Notes: generated by a model from the letters alone, not told the origin. Positions 27,052 through 36,675 are shown, counted from the first letter of the stretch. The stretch is DNA of 64,000 bases from an uncultured Flavobacteriales bacterium (GCA_903935095.1 CAIZQH010000025.1:1-64000); one strand, 5' to 3'. Translations and numbers: made by a program.

Positions 27052-27735
27052 TTATTTCACCGCAATTCCGTAGCTAATGTATTTCCATTTGTCTGGACAG
27101 ATTTTATTCAATAGGAACTCGTCCATTGATGACAGTAAATTTCGCTGATTTTCATTTCTACCAAATGTAGCAAGCACACCAGTGGTTTTAATTTTGTACG
27201 ATGAAAAGTCTATAAGGAATTCTTCTATTTCCTTAACGGAAACATATCTCCAATCAGTCCCCCATTTAACGAATCGTTTTCTCAAGAATTGGTGAAAAGG
27301 AGAGGCAATGAGATTTTCAGCAAATAAAAGTTTTCCACCTGGTTTCAAGGCTTTATATATTTCATTGAAAACCTTATGTTGAATTTGATAATTATCATTT
27401 CTTCCTATACCTCCAATAATTGATTTGAATACGATAACATCGAAATGATTTTCATACGGAATATCCGTTGCATCAATATCTTGGTAAGTAATAAGTGAAG
27501 TAATATCATATCTAAGGTGAAGCTTTTCCGCTGTTTTTTGCACATCCTTTAAGTCAGAGCAAACGATATTTTTTCCTTTTAAGGCTAGCCAAAGCGAAAG
27601 TCCCCCTTCGTGTCCACCAAGTTCAAGTCCATTCTGAATTTTATCCCATTCTAAATGGCTTTCCCAATAGGAGAGGGCTTTTGACCAAGATTTAATGTCC
27701 CATTTAATGATGTCTTTTTGTAATTCTTTTGTCAT
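27052..27735 (-). CDS. Class I SAM-dependent methyltransferase
   Basis: 227 residues. Motif I is GLELGGHEGGLSLWLA (about 36-51), followed by the acidic VCSDL and motif IV FDVIVFKSIIGG; LKPGGKLLFAENL is the usual post-motif III. SAM-dependent methyl transfer is therefore likely, with a small molecule or glycan as possible substrate. No partner genes are adjacent. It lies in the AT-rich accessory stretch next to a toxin-antitoxin pair, consistent with horizontal acquisition (inference). Confidence 0.8.
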   Translation of the reverse strand: MTKELQKDIIKWDIKSWSKALSYWESHLEWDKIQNGLELGGHEGGLSLWLALKGKNIVCSDLKDVQKTAEKLHLRYDITSLITYQDIDATDIPYENHFDVIVFKSIIGGIGRNDNYQIQHKVFNEIYKALKPGGKLLFAENLIASPFHQFLRKRFVKWGTDWRYVSVKEIEEFLIDFSSYKIKTTGVLATFGRNENQRNLLSSMDEFLLNKICPDKWKYISYGIAVK

Positions 27736-27870
27736 GATGTAGTGTTTTCTATTGCTTCTTTTAGCTATGAAACCAAAATTGAACCTCGCAAAGCATCATA
27801 TGGTGAAATTTAAACTCAAATATTGATTCATTCTTTAGTTTCATAAATTTAAACATTTTTTTTAAAAAAT

Positions 27871-27899
27871 ACGGGGGGTTGCGCTATCCGCTCCTTCGT
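27871..27899 (-). repeat. Candidate dispersed GC-rich element after the Crp gene
   Basis: Immediately after the Crp/Fnr stop (minus strand) runs ACGAAGGAGCGGATAGCGCA and then a C run, unusually GC-rich for its surroundings and followed by a T/A run. The start TGAACG...AAGGAG resembles the element at 36691-36771. Confidence 0.35.
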
Positions 27900-28493
27900 T
27901 CACTTCTTATACAACAACTTCTTCATCCGACTCAATGACTCCGGTAAGATTCCCAAATACGATGCGATTTGATGCTGTGGAACCAATTGTTCAATGCCTG
28001 GGTGACGTTGGATCAATTCCTTGTAGCGTTCTTCTGCGTTTGCGGAAATGGTGAGTAAAAAACGATTTTGAAGGACTGCCAAAGTGCGCTGAGCCATGAT
28101 TCTGAAAAGTCGTTCAAGTGGTGGGACTTCAGTAAAAAGCCATTCCAAATCATCTTTGGTGAAGGAAAGAATGTGGCTATCTTCCATCGCTTGGATGTTC
28201 ATGTTTGTGGCTTCTTGACTATGGAAAGAGGCAATGTCTCCAACCCACCAGTCTTTGAATCCAAAATACAATACGTGTTCGGAAGCTTTTTGATCGATGA
28301 AAAACACACGAAACGTTCCTTCCACAATGAATCCCTGCGAATAACATTCGTCGCCTTCCCGCAAGAAAAGTTCTTTTCTTTTTAACTTTTGTAAATGAAA
28401 ACGACTTTTAATTAGGGCCTCGTGTTCTGGTGTAATACTGATTTTTTGCTTGATGTAATCAATCAGTTGGTGGTGTGCAATTTCTTCGGTCAT
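27900..28493 (-). CDS. Crp/Fnr family transcriptional regulator
   Basis: 197 residues. A cyclic-nucleotide-binding-like beta-roll (about 25-125: FLREGDECYSQGFIVEGTFRVFF) is followed by a dimerisation helix and a C-terminal HTH (HQIASYLGILPESLSRMKKLL), the short wing typical of Bacteroidota Crp/Fnr proteins. There are no Fnr-type N-terminal cysteines, so an Fe-S sensor is unlikely. The effector is unknown. ATG 28493 starts 2 nt after the stop of the rRNA methyltransferase; a longer ORF start would overlap that gene. Confidence 0.85.
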   Translation of the reverse strand: MTEEIAHHQLIDYIKQKISITPEHEALIKSRFHLQKLKRKELFLREGDECYSQGFIVEGTFRVFFIDQKASEHVLYFGFKDWWVGDIASFHSQEATNMNIQAMEDSHILSFTKDDLEWLFTEVPPLERLFRIMAQRTLAVLQNRFLLTISANAEERYKELIQRHPGIEQLVPQHQIASYLGILPESLSRMKKLLYKK

Positions 28494-28495
28494 GA

Positions 28496-29824
28496 CTAAT
28501 TTCTTGGGATATTCATTCGGATTCGCCACTCTTTTGGATGGGAATTGTTAAATCGATTTCCTAAATGCTTGATGATTCCAATTTGATGTCCTTCGTGAGT
28601 GAGTAAGGTATAGCCCTGTTTTCCTTCGAGTGGAAAGGTATCCCCATGCAAGTACTGTAAAGCTTCTTGTCTGCTCAATTCAATGCTCGGTATGTTCGGA
28701 TTTAAGGAGAAATTCAAGGCCAATTCAATTTCCAACTGCCATCCTTTTCGTTGCTCTGTCGCTAGTTGTGTTCCGCGTTTCATCCACTTTAGGACATTAC
28801 TGATTTCATCGTAACGCGCGCCACAAAATTCCGTGGTGGCGTAAATTTCTTCTGCTTCTTTGAAGTAAATATGGGAAAATGTCGGGCTTAAAGTTATCGG
28901 AAATAGCTGCTCTTCTAAAAATGTCAATTTGCCCGATTTCCGCTTGTTTTGACCTGAAAAAGACCTTTTTTGGAGTAAAACAGCGTAAAAACCTTCACTT
29001 TTTGCAATTCCTGGGATAAAGTGATATCCGTATTCGTTGACATCTGGCGTTAATCCATCGAAGAATGGAATAGAAACAATTTCCGCATCGTGTTCTTCTA
29101 GGAAGGAAGCGATGCATGCTTCGTTTTCCGCTGGATTAAACGTACAGGTCGAGTAGAGTAGGTAGCCGTGTTCTTTCAAACTTGGCCATACGGATTTTAA
29201 GATATCTGCTTGACGAACAGCACAATGTGCAGCGCTTTCCAAACTCCATTCCAAGCGCGCATTTGGATCCTTGCGAAACATTCCCTCACCGGAACAAGGT
29301 GCATCGACCAAAATAAAATCGAAGTAGGAGTGAAGCTTTTCAAAATCCGCCGGAGCATTGTTACTCACAAACGTATTCGAATATCCCCATTTCGTCAACG
29401 TTTCCGCCAGAATGTAGGCGCGGGAACGAATGATTTCGTTGGAAATCAGCATCCCACGGTTATCTAAGTAACTCGCTAACAAGGTGCTTTTCCCACCTGG
29501 AGCAGCACATAAGTCTAATAAAACTGGATTTTTCGGAAGTTCAATGCTTCGAACGATGGCATCAATGTACATCGATCCTGCTTCTTGTGGATAATAGGTT
29601 CCGGCGTGAAAAAGTGGGTCCAGCGTAAAGGAAGGACGTTCTTTCAAATAGCGTCCATCTGGACACCAAGAAACGACCTCTTCCGTCTCAAATTGTGTGG
29701 GTTTCTTTCTGGGATTCAAGCGTATCGAAATAGGTGACTCGGTGTCTAGGGACTGAATCAGTGGTGTTTGTCCCAGTGGACCAGCTTCGATGCGTGCGAC
29801 AAAATCTTTCGGCAGTGGAATCAT
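28496..29824 (-). CDS. RsmF/RsmB-type rRNA (cytosine-C5) methyltransferase
   Basis: 442 residues of the NOL1/NOP2/Sun family. SAM site LLDLCAAPGGKST (102-114); DAPCSGEGMFRKDP carries Cys177, and YSTCTFNPAENE carries Cys227, the release and catalytic cysteines of m5C methyltransferases. The C-terminal extension (from about 270, ending in a PUA-like region with QGYTLLTHEGHQIG) is typical of RsmF. It methylates 16S rRNA cytosine(s). 16 nt downstream of tilS and 2 nt upstream of crp. Confidence 0.88.
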   Translation of the reverse strand: MIPLPKDFVARIEAGPLGQTPLIQSLDTESPISIRLNPRKKPTQFETEEVVSWCPDGRYLKERPSFTLDPLFHAGTYYPQEAGSMYIDAIVRSIELPKNPVLLDLCAAPGGKSTLLASYLDNRGMLISNEIIRSRAYILAETLTKWGYSNTFVSNNAPADFEKLHSYFDFILVDAPCSGEGMFRKDPNARLEWSLESAAHCAVRQADILKSVWPSLKEHGYLLYSTCTFNPAENEACIASFLEEHDAEIVSIPFFDGLTPDVNEYGYHFIPGIAKSEGFYAVLLQKRSFSGQNKRKSGKLTFLEEQLFPITLSPTFSHIYFKEAEEIYATTEFCGARYDEISNVLKWMKRGTQLATEQRKGWQLEIELALNFSLNPNIPSIELSRQEALQYLHGDTFPLEGKQGYTLLTHEGHQIGIIKHLGNRFNNSHPKEWRIRMNIPRN

Positions 29825-29840
29825 GAGCTAAAAGTACCGA

Positions 29841-31112
29841 TTATTGTTGAAATTCGATACGAACAATGAGCTTCGATTCATCGTTTGCAATGCTTCTTCG
29901 ATCAATGCGGTGTGAGATGCAACAAATGATTTTTTCATCATCACAGAGAACAAATCGTCCATGTTTTTCACTTGCTGGAACATGGTCATCTTTGAGGATG
30001 TCAGAGATAAGTTTAGAACCCTTTAATCCGACAGGTTGCATGCGGTCTCCTTTTGTCCATGGACGAACATACAACTCTCCAACAAGCTTGGATTGATCCA
30101 AAAACAAGGTGTTTTTATCGAATTCACTTGGAAGTTCAGTGATGAATTGAGCTTGAAAAGTAGGCGTAGAGAAGGAGTCGGGAATGGCAGGGATGAAGCG
30201 TAAGCAATCGCGTTCCTTTACGATGGATTGAAAAGGTCCTTCATTGGCTTTCCAACTCAATCGTTTCCCTACTTCACTTTGGATAAGTTCAGGAATTTTC
30301 TTTGTAAAAACAAGGGGGATAGTTAAGATCTTTAAAACCTCAACTAATTTATAATCAGGTATATTAATTACCTCAGTTAATGCAATAGTTTCGTTATTTC
30401 GAATTCCATTAAGAACTGTATCAATTTCTGCTTGGTTTTCCTCCAATGTGGATTGAAAAAAACCTTGAATGCGTTGAACGGAGTCCCGCAAATTGGGAAT
30501 TTCCTCTTCCAACGCTGGAAGTAATTTCAAGCGAAAAAGGTTCCGTAAATACTTCGTGCTTAGGTTACTGGAGTCATCTCGCCATTTCAGATGAAGTTCA
30601 TTTGATAGTTCAGTAAGTTCCTTTCGTGAAAAGGGTAAGAGTGGACGAATAATTCGCCCATTTTTCTCCAGCATTCCTTGTAATCCCGACATACCCGAAC
30701 CTCGATATAACTGTAACCAAAATGTTTCTAGTTGATCATCTTGGTGCTGTGCCACCAGTAAAAAGGAATTAGGTACACGACTCAAGTGTGTCTGAAAAAA
30801 GTCGTAGCGTTCAGTTCTAGCGAAATTTTGTAGGTTTCCTCCGTGAATTAGTTTTTCTTTTAGTTCAACGCGGTGAACGTGACTTGGAATCGCGTATGTT
30901 TGACAGTAGTCTTCTACAAACGCCTGATCTTTATCACTTTCTTCTCCGCGCAATTGATAGTTGACATGAAGTACAGTAACGGCAAGTGAATTTCTACGAC
31001 ATAGTTCCAATAAGAGCATCGAATCGTGTCCGCCGCTTACTGCTAAAAAGTAGTGTGGAGCAGGATGTTTTTCAATGAAGGATTGGAAGTACGTCAGGAA
31101 CTTATTCAGCAT
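29841..31112 (-). CDS. tilS: tRNA(Ile)-lysidine synthetase TilS
   Basis: 423 residues. The PP-loop SGGHDSM (about 26-32) activates C34 of tRNA-Ile(CAU) for lysine addition; HHNQDQLETFW-type metal/ATP segment appears as AQHQDDQLETFWLQLYRGSGMSGLQGM. Full-length with the C-terminal TilS domain (LYVRPWTKGDRMQPVGLKGSK). Essential for reading AUA codons. It overlaps pabB by about 11 nt; an alternative start three codons upstream (31121) is possible. Confidence 0.93.
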   Translation of the reverse strand: MLNKFLTYFQSFIEKHPAPHYFLAVSGGHDSMLLLELCRRNSLAVTVLHVNYQLRGEESDKDQAFVEDYCQTYAIPSHVHRVELKEKLIHGGNLQNFARTERYDFFQTHLSRVPNSFLLVAQHQDDQLETFWLQLYRGSGMSGLQGMLEKNGRIIRPLLPFSRKELTELSNELHLKWRDDSSNLSTKYLRNLFRLKLLPALEEEIPNLRDSVQRIQGFFQSTLEENQAEIDTVLNGIRNNETIALTEVINIPDYKLVEVLKILTIPLVFTKKIPELIQSEVGKRLSWKANEGPFQSIVKERDCLRFIPAIPDSFSTPTFQAQFITELPSEFDKNTLFLDQSKLVGELYVRPWTKGDRMQPVGLKGSKLISDILKDDHVPASEKHGRFVLCDDEKIICCISHRIDRRSIANDESKLIVRIEFQQ

Positions 31113-32310
31113 ACATGCCATTTAGGATTTTCTGAATCTTGGTCTGACATTCCTCGTATTCTTTTTCGGGGTCAGATAAAATGGTGATGGCGCCTCCAAC
31201 AGCACAAGAAAGGTATTTTTTTTCACGGTTGTAAATGAAGCTACGAATGACCACGTTGAAATCGAAATCCCCGTTTGGACTAATGTATCCGATCGATCCA
31301 GAATAAATTCCTCGATTGAAATCCTCCGTCTCGTCAATGATTTTCATGGCTTCCACTTTCGGAGCACCGGTCATGCTTCCCATGGGGAAACTTGCTTTTA
31401 GTACATCCAAGAAGCGAATGTCTTTGTCCACGTTACATTCCACGGTAGAAATCAGCTGATGAACCGTTTCGAAGGAATGAATGCCACATAGTTCACTCAC
31501 TTGTACAGTTCCTTTTTTCGCGATACGAGATAAATCGTTTCTAACTAAGTCAACAATCATTATATTTTCCGCACGTTCCTTGGGATCGTTTTGTAATTGT
31601 TGTTTCAGTGCTTCATCCTCTGTTGCGTTGATTCCTCTGGGCGCGGTTCCTTTGATGGGCTGAGATAACATACGCTCACCTGATTTTTTCATGTAGCGCT
31701 CTGGACTCCCGCAAAATACGACATGATGGTCTGTTTGAAGATAGGTCGAAAATGGAGCTTTGGTGATGCGATTCAATTTGAAATAGGTATCCAGCGGAAA
31801 CTCAATCTCTACATTTTCTGCATAAAACTCTTGGCAATAATTCACTTCGTAAATATCTCCACGCTGAATGTGTGCCTTTAATTTCTCCACTTGAGAAAGA
31901 TAGTGTTCCTTGGATGTTCGGGCTTCGAATCGATAGGGAAAGGTGTGGAAATTGTGGTCAATTTCCTCTTCCATAAAGTAATCTAAAAATTGAAAGGACT
32001 CTTCATCTTGCTCACCTTGTAGGTATTGAAATTTCTCTTTTTCTAGATGGATTACATATTTCGGAACCCAAAAATGTGCTAATGGATAGTTTAAAGGATC
32101 TTCATGGCGTGAATGGAGCTTTTCGAATTCATTTTTCAACTCATAAGAAAGGGATCCAAATAAATAGCGTCCCTGATTGTCTTGAATATATTGCTGCAAT
32201 TGTTCGATTGATTGTCCATTATCCATCATAAACTCACTTTCGATACCAAAGGACAATAGTCCAGTTCCGTCATTGCTATTTAAGAAACAAATGTTTTTCC
32301 ATTTTTTCAT
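31102..32310 (-). CDS. pabB: Aminodeoxychorismate synthase component I (PabB-like)
   Basis: 402 residues of the chorismate-binding family. The motif PIKGTAPRG has the Lys typical of PabB (TrpE has Ala at that place), and MTGAPKVEAM, RGIYSGSIGY and DFNVVIRS complete the active site. It makes 4-amino-4-deoxychorismate for folate. The short N-terminus fits stand-alone PabB. No pabA is adjacent. First gene of pabB-tilS-rRNA methyltransferase-crp; its start is 4 nt after a TAATTTTG box. Confidence 0.85.
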   Translation of the reverse strand: MKKWKNICFLNSNDGTGLLSFGIESEFMMDNGQSIEQLQQYIQDNQGRYLFGSLSYELKNEFEKLHSRHEDPLNYPLAHFWVPKYVIHLEKEKFQYLQGEQDEESFQFLDYFMEEEIDHNFHTFPYRFEARTSKEHYLSQVEKLKAHIQRGDIYEVNYCQEFYAENVEIEFPLDTYFKLNRITKAPFSTYLQTDHHVVFCGSPERYMKKSGERMLSQPIKGTAPRGINATEDEALKQQLQNDPKERAENIMIVDLVRNDLSRIAKKGTVQVSELCGIHSFETVHQLISTVECNVDKDIRFLDVLKASFPMGSMTGAPKVEAMKIIDETEDFNRGIYSGSIGYISPNGDFDFNVVIRSFIYNREKKYLSCAVGGAITILSDPEKEYEECQTKIQKILNGMYAE

Positions 32311-32314
32311 AGGA

Positions 32315-32322
32315 CAAAATTA
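32315..32322 (-). promoter_or_regulatory. -7 box TAATTTTG, 4 nt before the pabB start
   Basis: Minus strand TAATTTTG, then TCCT, then ATG. Predicts a leaderless mRNA for the pabB-tilS operon. Confidence 0.6.
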
Positions 32323-32386
32323 CAAGGATTTGGATTCATTGTCATCTAAACACAAGAATCTTCAAACACTTTCGTTATTAAGTTGT

Positions 32387-32394
32387 TACTTTTG
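32387..32394 (+). promoter_or_regulatory. -7 box TACTTTTG for the TonB-dependent receptor
   Basis: TACTTTTG lies 63 nt before ATG 32458, implying a 5' leader of roughly 55-60 nt. No riboswitch-like structure was recognised in that leader. Confidence 0.5.
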
Positions 32395-32457
32395 CATGGA
32401 ACTAAGTAACGATTTTGCTTCTAAAGCGTCCAAACTTGCATAAAATCCTTTGGGAAA

Positions 32458-34857
32458 ATGAAAATAGTACTCTCCTTTATTTTAATACTCTCCTGTTTTT
32501 TTGCCGCTGCGCAAACAAAAGTCACACTGAGCGGCTATATCACAGATGCCATCGACGGTGAAGCATTAACCGATGTGAAAGTATTTATACCTTCACTCAA
32601 AGTTGGTGCAATGTCGAATTCCTATGGATTTTATTCACTTACCGTTGCTCCGGGAAAATACAGCGTTGAATTCCGCTCCATGGCCTATGGTTCTGAAGTG
32701 AAAGAAATTGATTTATCGAAAAGCCAAGTGTTTTCTATCGAACTTGGTTCTAAAGTGAATAATGTCAATGAAGTGGTTGTCAACGTGAAAAAAACGGAAA
32801 ATGTCACATCCACGAAAATGGGTCAAATTGAATTGCAAATGGACCAAATCAAAACACTTCCAGCGTTTATGGGAGAGGTGGATGTCATCAAAGCCATTCA
32901 ATTGTTGCCGGGGGTATCTTCGGTTTCAGAGGGTGGACAAGGATTTTACGTCCGTGGTGGTGGTCCAGATCAAAATTTAGTTTTATTGGACGAAGGAGTT
33001 GTCTACAATGCAGCTCACTTGTTTGGATTCTTCTCCGTTTTTAATGCAGATGCTGTAAAATCAGTGAATTTGATTAAAGGTGGAATGCCTGCCAATTTTG
33101 GAGGTAGGATGTCCTCCGTACTAGAAGTAAATATGAACGAAGGGAACATGAAGCGTTTAAAAGTAACCGGTGGCATAGGTGCTATTTCTTCACGATTAAC
33201 CTTGGAAGGCCCCATTAAAAAAGACAAAGGTTCTTTTATCGTTTCTGCTCGTCGAACCTACATTGATATCATCATGAAAGCGGCCATTTCAGACACATCG
33301 CCTTTTGCAGGATCTTCTTATTTCTTTTATGATTTCAATGCGAAACTGAACTATAAATTATCTCCGAAAGACCGAATCTTTTTAAGCGGATATTATGGAA
33401 AGGATGTGTTTAATTTCTCGGATAAAAAAGGTGGGTTTGGTGCAAACATGCCTTGGGGAAATGGTATCGCTGCATTGAGATGGAATCACTTGTTTTCGGA
33501 TAAATTGTTTATGAATTTGACCACAACCTATTCAGACTACATGTTTAAATTTGGTTCTCAACAAGATGAATTCCGTTTTGAGCTTGCATCAGGAATCCGA
33601 GATGTAGGCGCAAAAGTGGATTTTTCGTATTTCCCGAATCCCACTCACCGAATTAAGTGGGGAGCAGATTACAAATACCATACGTTTACTCCCACAAGTG
33701 TCACAGCGCAAAATGACACCACTGTATTTGATACGGGTGCAGCACAAAAATTGTATTCACATGAAGCTGCAGCTTACATCTTAGATGAATTTGACTTAAA
33801 TGATCAACTGCGCTTAAATGTAGGATTGCGGTACAGTGCCTTTGCTCACGTGGGACCATTTACACGGTACATCAAAGGAGATGGAATCAGTACACAGGAC
33901 ACGACGATTCAGTACCAAAAAGGCGATTTAATTAAGTTTTACCACGGATTAGAGCCACGGGTTTCCATGCGATGGTTGTTACCGGACAATAGTTCGATTA
34001 AAGCGGGATATGCGTACAATTACCAGTATGTGCATTTAACTTCCTTGAGCGCAGTTTCTCTTCCTACAGATATTTGGTTTCCAACAACAGATATTGCTAA
34101 ACCAGAAAAAGGATGGCAGGGTTCAGTAGGTTATTTCAGAAACTTTTTCAACGATAAATTTGAGAGTTCTGTTGAAGTGTATTATAAAGAAATGAAAAAC
34201 TTGATCGAATTCAAAGAAGGTGCCTTACCAGGTGATAATGTGAATGATAATACCGATAATATCTTGGTGTTCGGTGAAGGCAGAGCCTTTGGAATTGAAT
34301 TCTTTTTGAAAAAATCTGTTGGACGTTTTACTGGGTGGATAGGATACACTTGGGCGAAAACGGAACGAAGATTTCCAGACATCAATGAAGGAAATATCTA
34401 TCCTGCGAAGTATGACCGCCGTCATGACTTAAGTCTTGTTGGAACATACAAACTAAATGACCGTTGGACTTTCTCCGCAAGTTTCATTTATGCAACAGGA
34501 AATACACTGACTTTACCAAGTTCGTGGTATGTGCAAGAACAAAACTTATTATTTAACTACGGTCCTCGTAATTCGACGCGAATGGCGCCATATCACCGAT
34601 TGGATTTGTCCGCAACATTGTACAGCAAAGCATATAAAACAAAAACCGATCCAGCAACCGGAAAAGAAATCGATGTCAAAAAGAAATACCGAAGCAATTG
34701 GTCATTTTCGGTTTACAATGTCTACAACCGCATGAATCCATTCTTCCTATATGTGGATAACGATGGTGATTTCCTATCGGGAAATTTTAAACTAACCGTA
34801 AAACAAGTGTCCTTATTTCCAATTATACCTAGTGCAACATGGAATTTCGAATTTTAA
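32458..34857 (+). CDS. TonB-dependent receptor with carboxypeptidase-like N-terminal domain
   Basis: 799 residues. Signal peptide (ends FFAAAQTK), a carboxypeptidase regulatory-like domain (about 22-100: SGYITDAIDGEALTDVKVFI), a plug domain (about 130-235: VIKAIQLLPGVSSVSEGGQGFYVRGG) and a 22-strand-type barrel to the end (WNFEF). It takes up an unknown large ligand through the outer membrane using TonB energy. It lacks the SusC signature and is followed by a DUF4249 lipoprotein overlapping by 19 nt, a recurrent Bacteroidota pairing that probably forms a receptor complex. Confidence 0.92.
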   Translation: MKIVLSFILILSCFFAAAQTKVTLSGYITDAIDGEALTDVKVFIPSLKVGAMSNSYGFYSLTVAPGKYSVEFRSMAYGSEVKEIDLSKSQVFSIELGSKVNNVNEVVVNVKKTENVTSTKMGQIELQMDQIKTLPAFMGEVDVIKAIQLLPGVSSVSEGGQGFYVRGGGPDQNLVLLDEGVVYNAAHLFGFFSVFNADAVKSVNLIKGGMPANFGGRMSSVLEVNMNEGNMKRLKVTGGIGAISSRLTLEGPIKKDKGSFIVSARRTYIDIIMKAAISDTSPFAGSSYFFYDFNAKLNYKLSPKDRIFLSGYYGKDVFNFSDKKGGFGANMPWGNGIAALRWNHLFSDKLFMNLTTTYSDYMFKFGSQQDEFRFELASGIRDVGAKVDFSYFPNPTHRIKWGADYKYHTFTPTSVTAQNDTTVFDTGAAQKLYSHEAAAYILDEFDLNDQLRLNVGLRYSAFAHVGPFTRYIKGDGISTQDTTIQYQKGDLIKFYHGLEPRVSMRWLLPDNSSIKAGYAYNYQYVHLTSLSAVSLPTDIWFPTTDIAKPEKGWQGSVGYFRNFFNDKFESSVEVYYKEMKNLIEFKEGALPGDNVNDNTDNILVFGEGRAFGIEFFLKKSVGRFTGWIGYTWAKTERRFPDINEGNIYPAKYDRRHDLSLVGTYKLNDRWTFSASFIYATGNTLTLPSSWYVQEQNLLFNYGPRNSTRMAPYHRLDLSATLYSKAYKTKTDPATGKEIDVKKKYRSNWSFSVYNVYNRMNPFFLYVDNDGDFLSGNFKLTVKQVSLFPIIPSATWNFEF

Positions 34858-35771
34858 CCAAACTGTTCATCAGTAGTATGCTCCTATTGGGCTTTACATC
34901 GTGTACCAAAGAAGTTCAAATTGATATTCCTGGTTACATGGATCAATTAGTCATTGATGGCAGCATCGAAACCGGTCAACCAGCGATTGTCCTGCTTAGC
35001 AAATCGAATAACGTGTATTCGCCAACAAATTTCCAAGCGTATCTCGATGGATTTGTATCCGGCGCTACGGTGACAATTTCGAATGGCGTTCAAACCGATA
35101 CTTTGACAGAAATTTGTTCAGATAACCTGCCTCCAGGAACGGAAGAAATTGCTGCTGCGTTCTTCGGATTACCAGTTGATGTTTTGGTGAATTTGCATTT
35201 GTGTGCCTACATTTCCTTTGGAATGATTGGTGAAGTAGGGAAGACCTATACCTTGAGGGTTATTCATAACGGTTCTGAATATACGGCTGCAACAAATATT
35301 TCAAGTCCAACACCACTGGATTCTCTTTATTGGAAACCGGAAGGCTCATATACGGATCGTGGATTCTCATGGGTGAAACTGAGCGATCCAAGCCAAAGCG
35401 GAGATTCCTATGCGTGGCAGGTGAAATTAGCTGGAATGCCAAATTTCAAACGAACATTTAATCCCTTTTTTAACGATAAATTCTTCAATGGTCAAACCTT
35501 TGATTTTGCCTATGAAAACCCCATGAGTTTCGATGATCCAAATGGTGACCCTGCCTATAGAGGGTACTATAAACTTGGTGATACGGTCATCATTAAATTG
35601 TCCAAAATTGGAAAGTCAGAATACAATTTCTTTGAAAAGAAGTACAATCAAATGTATTCAGGTGGGAATCCATTTGCCACGCCAACCAATGTCCCAACAA
35701 ACATCAAAGGTGGCGCTTTAGGAATCTGGGTTGGCTATTCACCCTGGTTCGATACCTTGGTTTGTCAGTAA
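34839..35771 (+). CDS. DUF4249 lipoprotein
   Basis: 310 residues with a lipoprotein signal (lipobox Cys at about 22 in LLGFTSCTKEV). Beta-rich DUF4249 features: YMDQLVIDGSIETGQPAIVLLSKS, the immunoglobulin-like N-terminal part, and the later Tyr-rich section. Its function is unproven; it always seems to sit beside a TonB receptor and may cap or assist it like SusD. The start overlaps the receptor's last codons by 19 nt. Confidence 0.85.
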   Translation: MEFRILTKLFISSMLLLGFTSCTKEVQIDIPGYMDQLVIDGSIETGQPAIVLLSKSNNVYSPTNFQAYLDGFVSGATVTISNGVQTDTLTEICSDNLPPGTEEIAAAFFGLPVDVLVNLHLCAYISFGMIGEVGKTYTLRVIHNGSEYTAATNISSPTPLDSLYWKPEGSYTDRGFSWVKLSDPSQSGDSYAWQVKLAGMPNFKRTFNPFFNDKFFNGQTFDFAYENPMSFDDPNGDPAYRGYYKLGDTVIIKLSKIGKSEYNFFEKKYNQMYSGGNPFATPTNVPTNIKGGALGIWVGYSPWFDTLVCQ

Positions 35772-35827
35772 ACAAATTTCCTTGAATTTATAGAATGAGA
35801 ATAAAGTTGCTATTCATATTGAAACGA

Positions 35828-36394
35828 TCAAGCTCCAATTTTCTCTATAGGAATACGCTGGTTAACTTCCAAGTGCCGGTAATGGGTTGGAGAAAAGCCA
35901 GTAATCTTTTTAAATTGATTTGACAAATGAGCAATGCTACTGTAATTTAGTTTGTATGAAATTTCAGACAAATTCAACTCACCGTATAACAACAAAGTCT
36001 TAATTCGTTCTACTTTATTCATGATGATGAACTGTTGGATGGACATTCCATTTTCTGCACGAAACACATTGGATAAATACGTGTAATTGTGTTTCATTTG
36101 TTCACTCAAATAAACAGAGAAATTTGTTTTGATGTTTTCCTCTGAATAATGAACCATTTGAATGATAATGAGTTTGATACGTTCCGCTAAAATAGATTGA
36201 CTGTTTTCAATTAATTCAAATCCCTCTTTTTTTAATTCATTCTTAAAATCTAATTTTTGAATCAAATTTAGTTCATTGATTAATTCCACTTGACCAAGTT
36301 CAATCTTAAGATAAGAGATACCTGTATCTTTCAGTATGCAAGCAACGTGGTTAACACATCTAGCGCTGAACATATTCTTGATGATTAATTTCAT
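35828..36394 (-). CDS. AraC family regulator with degenerate HMA-like N-terminal domain
   Basis: 188 residues. The C-terminal AraC HTH pair is clear (MKHNYTYLSNVFRAENGMSIQQ; LNLSEISYKLNYSSIAHLSNQFKK). The N-terminal about 75 residues (MKLIIKNMFSARC, ILKDTGI, IELGQVEL) resemble the heavy-metal-associated-type domain found in a Bacteroidota AraC group whose motif is usually NMxCxxC; here the first Cys is Ser, leaving SARC. ATG 36394 gives that domain its proper start; the longer ORF adds 25 residues. It is convergent with the DUF4249 gene; targets unknown. Confidence 0.8.
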   Translation of the reverse strand: MKLIIKNMFSARCVNHVACILKDTGISYLKIELGQVELINELNLIQKLDFKNELKKEGFELIENSQSILAERIKLIIIQMVHYSEENIKTNFSVYLSEQMKHNYTYLSNVFRAENGMSIQQFIIMNKVERIKTLLLYGELNLSEISYKLNYSSIAHLSNQFKKITGFSPTHYRHLEVNQRIPIEKIGA

Positions 36395-36675
36395 CGCATT
36401 AGTTTTAGGTTTGAATTCATTCGAAAATGAACCAACTTTTCGTTGTGAGGAGATCTCGATCTTGAGCATATGTTTGTGTATTTTTGAAAATGGTGTGTGA
36501 ATTTGATGTCTATGTGTTTTTATCGTAATTGGTATAATTTTCTCGAAGTTGTAGTTGTCGTTTTTGTAAGGTAGTTAAAATAACTAATGTAAACGTAAAA
36601 AATTGAAAATGTGATGATTATAAATTTGTTATCACCATCATTAATGTGGTTTCCATTCGGGATGAATGAATTGAT
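36395..36675. other. Upstream region of the AraC regulator, no gene
   Basis: AT-rich sequence with no supported ORF. It should hold the AraC promoter, but no clean TAnnTTTG box was found on the minus strand. Confidence 0.45.

Noticed and set aside
32396-32443. A 15-codon ORF (starts MELSND) between the -7 box and the TonB receptor, possible leader peptide
   Set aside because: Its ATG is only 1 nt after the -7 box, so transcription probably starts at or inside it, and no attenuator-like hairpins follow.
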